Shown: positions 9,007 through 18,185, counted from the stretch's first letter. The stretch: DNA of 64,000 nucleotides from an uncultured Eubacteriales bacterium (GCA_900315675.1 OMZY01000008.1:62001-126000); one strand, 5' to 3'. Translations and numbers: made by a program. The notes: generated by a model from the sequence alone, not told the origin.

Positions 9007-11193
9007 TCATTTCTCGTCGCTGAGTTTCTGCCGTTCCACCAGCTCGGCGAAGATGCCGTTCTTCGCGATCAGCTCTTCGTACGTGCCGTCCTCGGCGATC
9101 TTTCCGCCGTCGATGACCAAGATCCGGTCGCAGTGCTTGATCGTGCTCAGCCGGTGGGCGATCACGATCCTCGTGCACTTCATTTTGTCCAGAGCCTCGG
9201 AAACCTTCCTCTGGGTAATGTTGTCCAGAGCGCTGGTCGCCTCGTCAAAGATGAGGATCCGCGGCTTGGGCGCGATGGCCCGGGCGATCATCAGCCGCTG
9301 CCGCTGGCCGCCGGAGATGGTGCCGCCGCCGTCCTGCAGCATGGTGTGCATGCCCATGGGCATATCCCGGATGTCGTCGGCAATGCCGGCGATCTCCGCG
9401 GCCTCCCACGCCTCGTCCAGCTTCAGCGTCGGGTTCGATATCACAATGTTGTCAAAAATGCTCCCGCTGAACAGCCGCCCGTCCTGCATCACCGTGCCGA
9501 TCTGTCGCCGCACGCTCCGCAGGTCCAGCTGGTTCAGGTCCTTCCGATCGTAGTTGATCACGCCTCTCGCCGGCTTTTCAAACCCCAGCAGCAGCCTCAC
9601 TAGCGTGCTCTTGCCGCACCCGCTCTTGCCCACGATGGCCACATACTGCCGTGCGGGAATGGTCAGGCTGAAGTCCTCGAAGATCGGCTTTGACTCCGGA
9701 TCATACCCGAAGGTCACGTGGGAGATCTCGATGCTGCCGGACAGGCGGGTCACCGTCTCCCGGTGGTCCGATGTTTCCGGCTTCGCGGACAGCAGGGGCT
9801 TGATCAGGTTCACCACCGGCTTGATGGACGCCGCGCTCAGCGCCATGGAGGCCAGGGAGGAGAACGCCGTGGAGATGTACGCGTAGGACGCGTTGAAGGC
9901 GAAGTAGTCCGCAATGGTCACCTTGCTCTGCACGGCCACAAAGTACATCACGGCGGTGCCGAGCAGGGATACCGCGGTGGTCAGCACCGGGCTCAGCCGG
10001 ATGATGGCCGGCGGGTTGAAGGTGGTGGTGGCCGTCTGCACATACAGCTCGGACCACTTGGCGAAGGCCCGGTTCTCCGCGCCGGAAAGGCGGATCTTCT
10101 GGATGCCGTTGATAAACGCGTACACCAGGCCCCGCTCCCGGGCAGTGGTCACCATGGTCTCCTGGTCAATGCGCATCTGCACCCGCGCGCTCAGCAGGCT
10201 CACCGCCAGCGTCACCAGCGTCACCGCCAGGCTGGGCACCACCAGGCTCGGGGCAAAGGCGAAGATCTGCCCCAGGTAGATCAGGGAGAACACCCCGGTG
10301 ATCGCCGTGGAGAACAGGCTGTCCACCATCGTCGTGCACAGGCTGTCCATATAGGCAATATACTGGTTCAGTTCACCCACGCTGTAGTCCCGGAAAAAGG
10401 CCGCCGGCAGGCTCAGGATCCGCATCATCGTCGCGGCGGACACGTTCACGTTCAGCTTGTACCTTATGCGGGCAAGCAGCATGTTTTTGATAATCGTCAG
10501 TAATATCGTCGTCACCGTGGCAAAGAACAGGAAGCTCACCACCGCGATCAGCAGCCGTACGCTGCCGCTGGCGATGACCGTGCCGGTCAGCACCTGGTTC
10601 AGTTTCGGGATCAAAAGGCCCACCAGCGAGATCGCCGCCGCGGCCACCAGGAAGGAGATCCGGTCCCGGGGCGTCAGGCAGGACAGCATGTACCGCAGCA
10701 GGTCCTTCAGCTTCAGCTCCCGCATCGGCAGGGGACGGTAGAAGCACAGCGCCTCCCCGGCGATGTTCGCCGCCGTGTGGCCGTTGATCTTCACCTTGCC
10801 GCCGGTGGCGGGATCCGTATACTCGTATCCGCCCATCTCGGAGGGCAGGATGGCAATCACCGTGCCGCTGTCCTTAAGACTGCCGATCATCGGCCCCATG
10901 GCGTCGTTCTGCCAGCCCTTGCTCAGGATAATCTCCCGGTACAGTATGCCCGTGGAGCTAAGCAGGAAATCCAGCCGGTCCCGCAGGCCGCGGACGTTGG
11001 CGGGCACCTCCCGCTCCTTCACCCCCATGTGCTTCAGAAGGCCGGACACGGCGTCGTTCACGTCCTCCTGGTCGGAGAGCGTGGAGCGGATTTTCCGTCC
11101 GGTCATGGACCGGGCGATGTTTTCAAAGGAGTCGCTGAGAAGCTCCCGTTCATGTTTTTTTCGGAACTCTATCTGATCGTCAAACCAGCCCAT
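9007..11193 (-). CDS. NHLP-type bacteriocin export ABC transporter, permease/ATPase subunit
   Basis: A 728-residue membrane exporter half. Residues 1-280 form a soluble N-terminal region found in the NHLP-associated subunit that lacks the peptidase; about six helices follow (for example SFLVAAAAISLVGLLIPKL), then the ATPase with Walker A GKSGCGKST, signature SGGQRQRLMIARAI and Walker B ILIFDEATSALD. It is the last gene of a three-gene operon with the C39-peptidase exporter (18-bp gap) and a short HlyD-like protein. In known NHLP systems this pair exports leader-cleaved ribosomal peptides; no precursor gene is visible beside it. All ATPase motifs are intact, so it should be active. Confidence 0.88.
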   Translation of the reverse strand: MGWFDDQIEFRKKHERELLSDSFENIARSMTGRKIRSTLSDQEDVNDAVSGLLKHMGVKEREVPANVRGLRDRLDFLLSSTGILYREIILSKGWQNDAMGPMIGSLKDSGTVIAILPSEMGGYEYTDPATGGKVKINGHTAANIAGEALCFYRPLPMRELKLKDLLRYMLSCLTPRDRISFLVAAAAISLVGLLIPKLNQVLTGTVIASGSVRLLIAVVSFLFFATVTTILLTIIKNMLLARIRYKLNVNVSAATMMRILSLPAAFFRDYSVGELNQYIAYMDSLCTTMVDSLFSTAITGVFSLIYLGQIFAFAPSLVVPSLAVTLVTLAVSLLSARVQMRIDQETMVTTARERGLVYAFINGIQKIRLSGAENRAFAKWSELYVQTATTTFNPPAIIRLSPVLTTAVSLLGTAVMYFVAVQSKVTIADYFAFNASYAYISTAFSSLASMALSAASIKPVVNLIKPLLSAKPETSDHRETVTRLSGSIEISHVTFGYDPESKPIFEDFSLTIPARQYVAIVGKSGCGKSTLVRLLLGFEKPARGVINYDRKDLNQLDLRSVRRQIGTVMQDGRLFSGSIFDNIVISNPTLKLDEAWEAAEIAGIADDIRDMPMGMHTMLQDGGGTISGGQRQRLMIARAIAPKPRILIFDEATSALDNITQRKVSEALDKMKCTRIVIAHRLSTIKHCDRILVIDGGKIAEDGTYEELIAKNGIFAELVERQKLSDEK

Positions 11194-11211
11194 CTCATCG
11201 CGCCTCCTTCC

Positions 11212-13392
11212 TTACTCGTTGCTGACCAGGTCGGCGTAGTAGCCGCCTTTGGCGTACAGCTCGTCATGGGTGCCTCGCTCCACAATCTTTCCCTTGTCCA
11301 GCACGATGATCTCGTCGCAGTCCCGGATGGTGCTCAGCCGGTGGGCGATAATGATGCAGGTAATGCCCCGCGCGTTGATGGACTTGATCACCTCGTACTC
11401 GGTCCGCGCGTCCAGGGCGCTGGTAGCCTCGTCCATGATGCAGATGGTGGGGTCCTGGCTCAGGGCCCGGGCGATCTCCAGCCGCTGCCGCTGCCCGCCG
11501 CTCAGGTCCCGTCCGCCGTCCAGCAGCTTGTGCAGGAAGCCGCCTTCCCGGGTCACAATGTCGTCATAGATGCCCGCGTCCCGGGCCGCCAGCGTCACCT
11601 CGAAGTCCTCGATGGAGTCGTCCCACATTTTGATGTTCTGGCTCACCGTGTCCTCAAACAGGGTAATGTCCTGGTCGATGACGGATACGGATCCGGTGAA
11701 AACGTCCCGGTCGATTTCTGAGATCGGCACCCCGTCGAAGGTGATTTCCCCGCTCCAGGGCCGGTACAACCCGCTGATCAGCTTGGCCAGCGTGCTCTTG
11801 CCGCAGCCCGTGCGGCCTACGAAGGCGATCTTCTGTCCCGGCTTCACCGTCATGGAGAAGTCCGTCACCTGGGGCTTGCCCAGCCGGGAATAGCCGAAGG
11901 TCACGTTCTTCAGCTCGATCGCACCGGACAGCTTATGATATTCTTCCGTCTTTTCCCGGGGGATAAAGGAAGGATCCTCCGGATAGCTCATCACGTCGTC
12001 CACCCGCTCCATCTGGGTGGTCATTTCCTGCATGCTCTGCCCCGCGGCGATCAGCTGGGACGCCGGCGCCATGAAGGAGGACAGGAAGCCCTGGAAGGCC
12101 ATCACCATACCGGCGGTGAACTTCCCCCGGATCACCAGCAGCACGCCCAGGCCCATCACCGCGATGTTCGCCGCCGCCGTGATCGCGCTGGGCAGCGTGC
12201 CCAGGAACAGGTTCAGTTTGGTATAGGAAACGCTCTGGCTGTTCACGCTGGCCTGGTATCCGGCCCACCGGCCGAAGAACCCGTTCTCCGCTCCGCTGGA
12301 TTTGATCGTCTCAATCATGGAGATGCCGCTCATCGTGGCGGAAGAAAGCTTCGCCGCGTCCCGCTGCTGCACCCGGGTAATGTTCACCCGCTTGGCGCTC
12401 ACATACGCGGAAACCAGCAGGTTCAGGATGATCGCCCCGACCCCGATGGCCGCCAGCATGGGACTGTAATGGATCATCACCGCCAGGTAGAACACCATCA
12501 TCCCGGCCTGGATGGCCAGCGGCGCGAAGGTCTGCACCAGCGCGCTGGCGATAGAGGCGTTGGTGGCCTGCCGGTCGGCGATGTCGCCGCTCAGCCGCTG
12601 GGAGAAAAACTGCATCGGCAGCCGCAGCACCTTCCACAGGTAGGAGCTGCTGCCGTAGGAGGTCATCTTGCCCTGGATGCGCAGGCTGTATACCGCGGAG
12701 ATCCAGGTCACCGCCACCGATACGGCGATGAACACCAGGAACAGCAGCATGAAGGGCGTCAGCCATTCCGGGTTGGATCCGCTCAGCAGCCGGTCCAGGA
12801 ACGTGCGGGAGAAGGCGGGGGAGATAATGCCCAGCAGGGAGGAGATCGTCGTGGTCAGCACCACAAAGGCCACCGCCGTGCCGGAGCCGCGCAGCCGCTC
12901 CTTAGCATAGGAAAGAACAGATTTGGGTTTTCCGGAGGGGGCGAAGGTCTCCCCGGGCTCAAAGCACAGGCATACGCCCGTGAATTCCCGGTCAAACTCT
13001 TCCCATTCCACTTTCACCCGGCCCCGCGCCGGGTCGTTGATCACCGCCCGCTTGCCCTGGAAGCCGCACAGCACCACAAAGTGGTTGAAGCCCCAGTGGA
13101 TGATGCAGGGGAAGGGCCCTTCGTTCAGCAGGTCCTCCGGTTCCACCCGCCAGGCGTTGGCCGTCAGGCCGTAGCTGCGCGCAGCCACCAGGATGTTCTT
13201 GGCCGACGCGCCGTCCATGCTCACGCCGCAGTCCACCCGGGCCTGCTCCAGCGGGATCCAGTTTTTATAATAGTGCATGATCATCGTCAGGCTGGCGGCG
13301 CCGCATTCCAGCGCCTCCATCTGCATGACCACGGGCACCGCGCACACACCCTTCGTGATCGGCGCGGGCACCTTCTTCTTCAGTCCGAACAT
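11212..13392 (-). CDS. NHLP-type peptide exporter with C39 peptidase, permease and ATPase
   Basis: A 726-residue peptidase-containing ABC transporter. The N-terminal C39 cysteine protease is complete: Cys30 in LECGAASLTM, His104 in HWGFNHFVVL and Asp120 in INDPARG; it would cut leaders after a double-Gly-type site. The membrane domain spans about 170-450. The ATPase has Walker A GRTGCGKST, signature LSGGQRQRLEIARAL and Walker B ICIMDEATSALD. It lies between the HlyD-like gene (19 bp upstream) and the second exporter half (18 bp downstream), the normal NHLP order. The intact triad implies a cleavable substrate somewhere in the genome. Confidence 0.92.
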   Translation of the reverse strand: MFGLKKKVPAPITKGVCAVPVVMQMEALECGAASLTMIMHYYKNWIPLEQARVDCGVSMDGASAKNILVAARSYGLTANAWRVEPEDLLNEGPFPCIIHWGFNHFVVLCGFQGKRAVINDPARGRVKVEWEEFDREFTGVCLCFEPGETFAPSGKPKSVLSYAKERLRGSGTAVAFVVLTTTISSLLGIISPAFSRTFLDRLLSGSNPEWLTPFMLLFLVFIAVSVAVTWISAVYSLRIQGKMTSYGSSSYLWKVLRLPMQFFSQRLSGDIADRQATNASIASALVQTFAPLAIQAGMMVFYLAVMIHYSPMLAAIGVGAIILNLLVSAYVSAKRVNITRVQQRDAAKLSSATMSGISMIETIKSSGAENGFFGRWAGYQASVNSQSVSYTKLNLFLGTLPSAITAAANIAVMGLGVLLVIRGKFTAGMVMAFQGFLSSFMAPASQLIAAGQSMQEMTTQMERVDDVMSYPEDPSFIPREKTEEYHKLSGAIELKNVTFGYSRLGKPQVTDFSMTVKPGQKIAFVGRTGCGKSTLAKLISGLYRPWSGEITFDGVPISEIDRDVFTGSVSVIDQDITLFEDTVSQNIKMWDDSIEDFEVTLAARDAGIYDDIVTREGGFLHKLLDGGRDLSGGQRQRLEIARALSQDPTICIMDEATSALDARTEYEVIKSINARGITCIIIAHRLSTIRDCDEIIVLDKGKIVERGTHDELYAKGGYYADLVSNE

Positions 13393-13411
13393 ATTCTCAG
13401 CCCTCCGTCCG

Positions 13412-13900
13412 TTACTGCAGCAGGAGGGAAATGGGACGCAGGTCCTCGGTCACCGCCACGCCGGAATACACCCCGTCCGGCAGCCCGGTGTCCGTGGGGA
13501 TCACCACCACCGGATCCCCGGCGGAAAGCTCCCCGGCCCGCAGCAGGCGCATGGACGCGTCCGCCGGCAGCACCATCACCTCATAGTCCCCGGCGGCGGA
13601 GAGGGGATAGTCCACCCCGTCCAGGGTCACCACGCCGTTCTTCACCACGCCCTCGGCCTTCGCATAGGGCACGTAGCATACGCTCTTTCCGTTCTCCACG
13701 GAAACCGCCACCGTCGTCGTGGTTTTGATATGACCGAAAACACCCCACAGGATCGCGCCCACCAGCAGGCAGATCACCGCCGCCAGCACCAGCCACACCC
13801 CGGGGGAAGTTACACGCAGATAATCGTTCAGGCTTTCCGGAGATTCCACCGCCTCAAGGCTTTTCTCCCGGAACAGTTTGGCTTTTGTCGGTTCAGACAC
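13412..13900 (-). CDS. Short HlyD/NHLM-type secretion adaptor
   Basis: A 162-residue membrane-anchored protein, first gene of the NHLP export operon. It has a charged N-terminus, one membrane helix (VWLVLAAVICLLVGAILWG, about 34-52) and a lipoyl-like beta region (VCYVPYAKAEGV, VMVLPADASM). Position and topology match NHLM secretion proteins of the HlyD family. It is much shorter than ordinary HlyD proteins and lacks the long coiled-coil hairpin, so it may only act as a local cap on the exporter, which would suit a single-membrane cell. Assignment rests mostly on context. Confidence 0.7.
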   Translation of the reverse strand: MSEPTKAKLFREKSLEAVESPESLNDYLRVTSPGVWLVLAAVICLLVGAILWGVFGHIKTTTTVAVSVENGKSVCYVPYAKAEGVVKNGVVTLDGVDYPLSAAGDYEVMVLPADASMRLLRAGELSAGDPVVVIPTDTGLPDGVYSGVAVTEDLRPISLLLQ

Positions 13901-14039
13901 GTCTTCCAGCCCCTCTCATGCAATCGATTGTGCACATATGTATAAAAAGTATATCAAACATCATACACATCCACAAGAAAAAAGTGCTTGAGAAGGGACA
14001 AACCGCGCAAAACAGGGACGAAAAGAAGCAAAATGTATC

Positions 14040-14500
14040 ATTGTAAATATAGAAAGAACTCTCCTGAGCGCAGTCGAAGGATCTCCCAGTAGCAGAAGTC
14101 TCCTCGAACGATATACGGAACCCCGTCGCGTTCAGTGTGTCATTTCGAGCGCAGGCGAAGCCGGAGTCGAGAAATCTCCCCACTAGCACACGTTCGGGAA
14201 AGTAATAGGGAACACCACAGCGCTGAAAACAGTGTCATTCCGAGCAGGGTCGAGGAATCCCTTACTACCGCCGTAGGCGGAATCATTCTGAATTCTGCAT
14301 TTGGCATCGCATGCGATGCCACTGTCTCCTCAGTAGCAAAAGTCTCCTCGAACGTTATACGGAACCCCGTCGCGTTCAGTGTGTCATTTCGAGCGTAGGC
14401 GAAGCCGGAGTCGAGAAATCTCGTCATTATAAAATGTCATCCTGAGCAAGCGGTACGAAGAGAGCGCAGTCGAAGGACCTCGAACGTTATTCGGAACACC
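14040..14500. repeat. Cluster of dispersed intergenic repeats
   Basis: The gap 13901-14565 holds at least four copies of the family with cores GTGTCATTTCGAGCG, GCCGGAGTCGAGAAATCTC, GTGTCATTCCGAGC and TGTCATCCTGAGC. One 38-base stretch near 14114 recurs almost unchanged near 14360. Hairpins CCGCC-gta-GGCGG (near 14266) and GGCATCGC-at-GCGATGCC (near 14304) sit next to ATTCTGA/ATTCTGC heptamers. Weak open frames here are made of repeat and are not believed. Confidence 0.75.
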
Positions 14501-14565
14501 TTATGTAAAGAAACACACTAATCATGAATTATGAATTATTTACTTTTCGCCCCAATACCGACTCA

Positions 14566-14611
14566 AAATCTTTACTTTTACCACCACAAATGATAAAATA
14601 AGTAAAGATTT
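14566..14611 (+). promoter_or_regulatory. Promoter and inverted-repeat operator of the Fic gene
   Basis: TTTACT (14571-14576), 17-bp spacer, TAAAAT (14594-14599). A perfect 12-bp inverted repeat, AAATCTTTACTT (14566-14577) and AAGTAAAGATTT (14600-14611), brackets the promoter. This suggests autorepression by the N-terminal helix-turn-helix of the Fic protein that follows. Confidence 0.65.
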
Positions 14612-14626
14612 AAGGAGGCAATCAGC

Positions 14627-15541
14627 ATGATTTCATATGAAGTCCTGATCCGGGCAATGAAGGAAAAAGGCGTCGGGAAAACATATCTGTCCAGGGAACT
14701 GGGCCTTTCCTCGCGCACCGTTGCGAAGATTGCCAAGGGCGAGAAACTCTCCGGGCGCAGCATGCAGAAAATCGCGGATTATCTGTCCCTGCCGGCCGAA
14801 GTCCTCATGCGGGAGGAAAGCAGTAACCGCATTCTGCAGCTTCTCCGGGATGAAAAGAGAATGAATCTTCCCGGCGGACTGTATCATGAACTGCAGGTGC
14901 GGATGACCTATAATTCCAATCATATGGAAGGCAGCAAACTTTCCGAAGACCAGACCCGATACATATTCGAAACCAGCACCGTGGACGTTGGAGACGCTAT
15001 TCCCGTGGATGATATTCTGGAAACGGTTCATCACTTCCGGGCCATTGATTATGTGATCGATTCAGCGGAAGAAAAACTGACGGAAGAGATCATCAAGCAT
15101 CTGCACTATATTCTCAAACATGATACCAGGGACTCCCTGTTATCCTGGTTTGCCGTGGGAGACTACAAGAAAAGGGCTAATGTGATCGGCGGAAGGGAAA
15201 CTGTCAGGCCGTCAGATGTCCATGCGCGGATGAAGGCCTTGCTGGATTCTTATAATGCGAAAGAATGCGTTACCATTGAGGATATTGTTGAACTGCATGC
15301 GGAGTTTGAATATATTCATCCCTTCCAGGACGGAAACGGCCGGGTCGGCCGGCTGGTGGCGCTTAAGGAATGCCTGCGCCATAACATTATTCCCTTTATC
15401 ATTGAGGACAGTAAAAAGAATTTCTATTACAGGGGACTGAACGAATGGCGGAATGAGAAAGGATGGCTGACAGATACCTGTCTGGACGGCCAGGATACCT
15501 TCATACGCCTTCTGGATATGCTGGATATCCCGCATGAATGA
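14627..15541 (+). CDS. Fic family protein, class II, with N-terminal helix-turn-helix
   Basis: A 304-residue predicted protein AMPylase. Residues 1-60 form a Cro-like DNA-binding domain (GKTYLSRELGLSSRTVAKI). The Fic core HPFQDGNGRVGR at 231-242 is complete, with catalytic His231. The inhibitory motif SNHMEG at 97-102 fits S/T-x-x-x-E-G and lies N-terminal to the core, which defines class II. Fic enzymes transfer AMP to hydroxyl side chains of target proteins, here unknown. A strong AAGGAGG site precedes the start. The palindrome over its promoter suggests it binds its own operator. It stands alone and ends convergently with the next operon. Confidence 0.9.
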   Translation: MISYEVLIRAMKEKGVGKTYLSRELGLSSRTVAKIAKGEKLSGRSMQKIADYLSLPAEVLMREESSNRILQLLRDEKRMNLPGGLYHELQVRMTYNSNHMEGSKLSEDQTRYIFETSTVDVGDAIPVDDILETVHHFRAIDYVIDSAEEKLTEEIIKHLHYILKHDTRDSLLSWFAVGDYKKRANVIGGRETVRPSDVHARMKALLDSYNAKECVTIEDIVELHAEFEYIHPFQDGNGRVGRLVALKECLRHNIIPFIIEDSKKNFYYRGLNEWRNEKGWLTDTCLDGQDTFIRLLDMLDIPHE

Positions 15542-15556
15542 AAAAGGAAAAACAAA

Positions 15557-15580
15557 CGGCCGGGGGAAAATCCCCGGCCG
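15557..15580. terminator. Hairpin terminator between convergent genes
   Basis: A 9-bp GC stem CGGCCGGGG / CCCCGGCCG with loop GAAAAT, 16 bases after the Fic stop. The plus-strand T-run is weak (CTTTAC); the minus strand reads GTTTGTTTTTCC after it. A second hairpin, TGACACAA/TTGTGTCA, follows at about 15612-15629. Confidence 0.6.
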
Positions 15581-15632
15581 CTTTACGTCTGCGGAAAAAC
15601 CATTGAAAAGCTGACACAACACCGTCTTTGTG

Positions 15633-16619
15633 TCAACTGTGGGTCCCGTTTTCCGGATCCGTATCCGTCTCCGGATCAGGCCACTTTAGCGTATGATAAT
15701 GCTCTATACAATACCCGTTGCCTTTGTACTGCAGGGTATAGAAGGAAGTATCAGACCGGCTGAGCGCCTGACAGGTATGTTTTTCCGATTCTTTATCTGT
15801 TTTGTTCTCTGTATCAACCACAATCATGGCCGTATCACGCAGGGGAGTGATATCCCGCGGCATTTCACCGGGCAGGTATTCATCCGCCTGGATCAGTTCG
15901 CGCGCGGCATTATACTGGCACAGGGTGATTTTGACAGGCTCATATACAAGCTGGACCGTAGCTTTAATGGAGCGGCCTTCAACGATTTTTTCTCCGCTTT
16001 CTGTATGGCTGTGGGAGTCGGATTTCGAAAGGGTTGCTGATCCTGAATAGTCCATCTGGTCTTTGCTGAATAACATACCGCCGCCGCTGTCCCCAAGGTA
16101 AATTCCGCCGTCTGCTCTCTGGTAGATACTTGTGGAGAAGAAAGTGGCTTCTTCATCCTGCAGGACGTAGTACAGCGTTCCGTTAATCCCGTTAATCAAT
16201 TCTGTGATTTTCTGGCCGTTCTCAGTATTCTCATTATGACTGAATTCGACGCCGATCCGGCTGAATTCCTCATCTGCCGCGCTGGTGTCGACCTGTGTAT
16301 GCCCATCGGCAAAGGGAGAAGTATCCACATTGAACAGGCGTACGCCTTCCACCCCGGGGAAAACATAGTCGTATTCCTCGGGAATGGAGCGGCTGGAGGA
16401 AGTGTTTTCCGCCGGTACGCCCTCATGCGGTACGAAATCAACTTTCCCGGATGAGATAGTGAAGTGTAGCGACACAGGGGATGTCGTCACAATCATACCG
16501 ATCATCCGGTCTTCAGGCTTCATTTCCGGCTCATAGGATAAATCAACAGTCCCTCTTGCACCCAGTAAAAATGCCGCCGCCAGCACGCAGCAGATGACTA
16601 TAATCCATTTCTTACTCAT
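15633..16619 (-). CDS. Exported or membrane-anchored protein of unknown function
   Basis: A 328-residue protein starting MSKKWIIVICCVLAAAFLLGA, a single hydrophobic segment serving as signal peptide or anchor; the rest is hydrophilic and should be outside the membrane. The frame is open further upstream, but this start overlaps the stop of the preceding regulator gene by 8 bp, which suggests translational coupling. No family recognised. Together with the upstream HTH and multi-helix protein it forms a three-gene operon, so it may be the extracytoplasmic part of the same response. Confidence 0.65.
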   Translation of the reverse strand: MSKKWIIVICCVLAAAFLLGARGTVDLSYEPEMKPEDRMIGMIVTTSPVSLHFTISSGKVDFVPHEGVPAENTSSSRSIPEEYDYVFPGVEGVRLFNVDTSPFADGHTQVDTSAADEEFSRIGVEFSHNENTENGQKITELINGINGTLYYVLQDEEATFFSTSIYQRADGGIYLGDSGGGMLFSKDQMDYSGSATLSKSDSHSHTESGEKIVEGRSIKATVQLVYEPVKITLCQYNAARELIQADEYLPGEMPRDITPLRDTAMIVVDTENKTDKESEKHTCQALSRSDTSFYTLQYKGNGYCIEHYHTLKWPDPETDTDPENGTHS

Positions 16620-16839
16620 CGTCTTCTTCCTCCAGTATGCCGTCAAATTTGAGAATGTCTCCCACATCGCACTGCAGGTAGTAGCATATTCTGTTGATCG
16701 TGCCGAACCGGATGCCCTTGGCCTTTCCGCTGCGCAGGATGGAAAGGTTGGCTTCCGTAATGCCGACAAGCCCGCACAGTTCCTTGGAGGTCATGCCGCG
16801 CTCTTTCAGCACGTCTTCCAGATAGACGCGAATTGCCAT
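16612..16839 (-). CDS. YozG-type Cro/CI-like transcriptional regulator
   Basis: A 75-residue protein that is almost entirely a helix-turn-helix domain: VLKERGMTSKELCGLVGITE then ANLSILRSGKAKGIRFGTIN, ending in an acidic tail. Small regulators of this kind are typically encoded beside DUF2975 membrane proteins in Bacillota, as here (17-bp gap upstream). The three ATTATCG half-sites in the operon promoter at 17819-17864 are likely its operators; that is inference from position. Confidence 0.85.
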   Translation of the reverse strand: MAIRVYLEDVLKERGMTSKELCGLVGITEANLSILRSGKAKGIRFGTINRICYYLQCDVGDILKFDGILEEEDDE

Positions 16840-16856
16840 TGAATCCCTCCTCCCGG

Positions 16857-17798
16857 TCAGATAAACAAACTGTTGTCGTCCCGCAGTTCCTTGTTTTCGG
16901 ACAGCAGCCGGGACAGGAGCAGGACCATCAGGAGAAAGAGAACCTGGGTGATCGGAGGCTCAACCCTGAACTGGTTGTCCGTCAGGGAAGAAATCAGCAG
17001 GATCTGGAGGATATGCAGCGCCGCTGTGAACCAGACCGTGCAGGCCAGGGTGATGCAGCTGATCCGGCTGACCTTTCCCGCGGCCTCTTTCAGTGCTTCC
17101 TGCTCTTCTGACGAGGCGGCGTCCAGCAGCTCAAACATCCGGAAGATTACCGCCAGGTCCAGGATCACCGCGGCCGCGGTTGTCAGTGTTTTCGCAATCA
17201 GCAGCGTCGTGTCCGCTGCCGTCGGCAGGCCGTTGATTACCGTAAGCACGCAGTCCGTCACCGTATAGGCCAGTCCGGCTGCGGAGAGGAAGCACAGGAC
17301 ATAAAGGATCCTGCGGAGGTAAAGCAGCAGCTGTTCCTTGTGTCCGTTGCGGAACAGGCGGATCAGCCGCAGAACGATGAACAGGATGAACATGGACCAG
17401 ATGCATAGGGAGAACACAACCCGCAGCATGTTTTCCATTTCAGGCCCGCCGCCGGCAATTTCGTGGCGGAACGCGTCCGGATTCCAGCATCCGTAAAGCC
17501 CCAGCCCGATCGCACCGGCCAGCAGGAGCAGGGCAATGCATTCCGGCACAATGCCTTCGCCTTTAGTGCGCATGGCAAAGAAAACCGGCAGCAGGATCAG
17601 CGCGGCGGCAATCATCACGGCAAACCCGTTTCCGATGGGACCCGCCTTCGCCGCAGCCTTCAGTCCCCGGAAGACCGGTTCCAGCGGGAAGGAAAGAATG
17701 GAGAAATTCATATTCGGCACAGCCTTGCTCAGTGCCAATAGGATGCAGACCAGCACCGCTTCCACCGCCAGGATCAGGATCAGATTTTTGCGCTTCAC
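16857..17798 (-). CDS. Multi-helix membrane protein, DUF2975-like
   Basis: A 313-residue integral membrane protein with about eight hydrophobic segments (LILILAVEAVLVCILLAL, FAVMIAAALILLPVFFAM, LLLLAGAIGLGLYG and others). The C-terminus, a last helix followed by LLSENKELRDDNSLFI, matches the typical DUF2975 ending, and the next gene is the YozG-type regulator usually paired with DUF2975. The function of the family is unknown. It is the first gene of the operon and directly follows the ATTATCG operator. Confidence 0.75.
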   Translation of the reverse strand: MKRKNLILILAVEAVLVCILLALSKAVPNMNFSILSFPLEPVFRGLKAAAKAGPIGNGFAVMIAAALILLPVFFAMRTKGEGIVPECIALLLLAGAIGLGLYGCWNPDAFRHEIAGGGPEMENMLRVVFSLCIWSMFILFIVLRLIRLFRNGHKEQLLLYLRRILYVLCFLSAAGLAYTVTDCVLTVINGLPTAADTTLLIAKTLTTAAAVILDLAVIFRMFELLDAASSEEQEALKEAAGKVSRISCITLACTVWFTAALHILQILLISSLTDNQFRVEPPITQVLFLLMVLLLSRLLSENKELRDDNSLFI

Positions 17799-17818
17799 AG
17801 GATCACCTCATTCCACAA

Positions 17819-17864
17819 ATTATCGATTTACGATAATCATAAAAGCATAATTATCGTTTGTCAA
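17819..17864 (-). promoter_or_regulatory. Promoter with three ATTATCG operator sites
   Basis: On the minus strand: TTGACA (17864-17859), 17-bp spacer, TATGAT (17841-17836). A perfect inverted repeat ATTATCG-ATTTA-CGATAAT lies at 17819-17837, overlapping the -10 and start region, and a third ATTATCG lies inside the spacer at 17850-17856. This arrangement suits repression, probably by the YozG-type regulator of this operon. Confidence 0.75.
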
Positions 17865-17975
17865 TAATAAAACTGCAAAAATCGAACGAATTTACAGTAT
17901 TGTTACATAAATAACAAATGTACGAACCGAAGCGCAAAACAAAAGGCCCCGAAAGCATAATAACCGAAGCGCATG

Positions 17976-18056
17976 ACGGAATGTGACAACAGGGACAGAC
18001 CAACTGTGCACAGCCTTTGGCCGTGACAGTTGGTCTGTCCCTTTGTCACGTTCCGT
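17976..18056. repeat. Long REP-like palindrome
   Basis: Arms ACGGAATGTGAC..AGGGACAGACCAACTGT and ACAGTTGGTCTGTCCCT..GTCACGTTCCGT pair over about 30 bp. It belongs to the GGGAC-core palindromes seen beside the RAYT. It is preceded by CGAAAGCATAATAACCG, which also precedes the unit at 18522. The gap 17865-18185 holds nothing else. Confidence 0.75.
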
Positions 18057-18185
18057 TCAGGAACGCAATAGGGAACCTCATCACAGTACGCTTAGAAAAA
18101 TAGGGTGCTGTATTTCGCACACTTCATCCTTTATCCCTATTACACCACCCTTTATACTGATCTCATCAAGAGAGGAGTGTAAACC

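Noticed and set aside
13901-14626. NHLP precursor peptide gene
   Set aside because: The only frames here, such as 14135-14398, are translations of dispersed repeats, without a leader pattern or Gly-Gly site.
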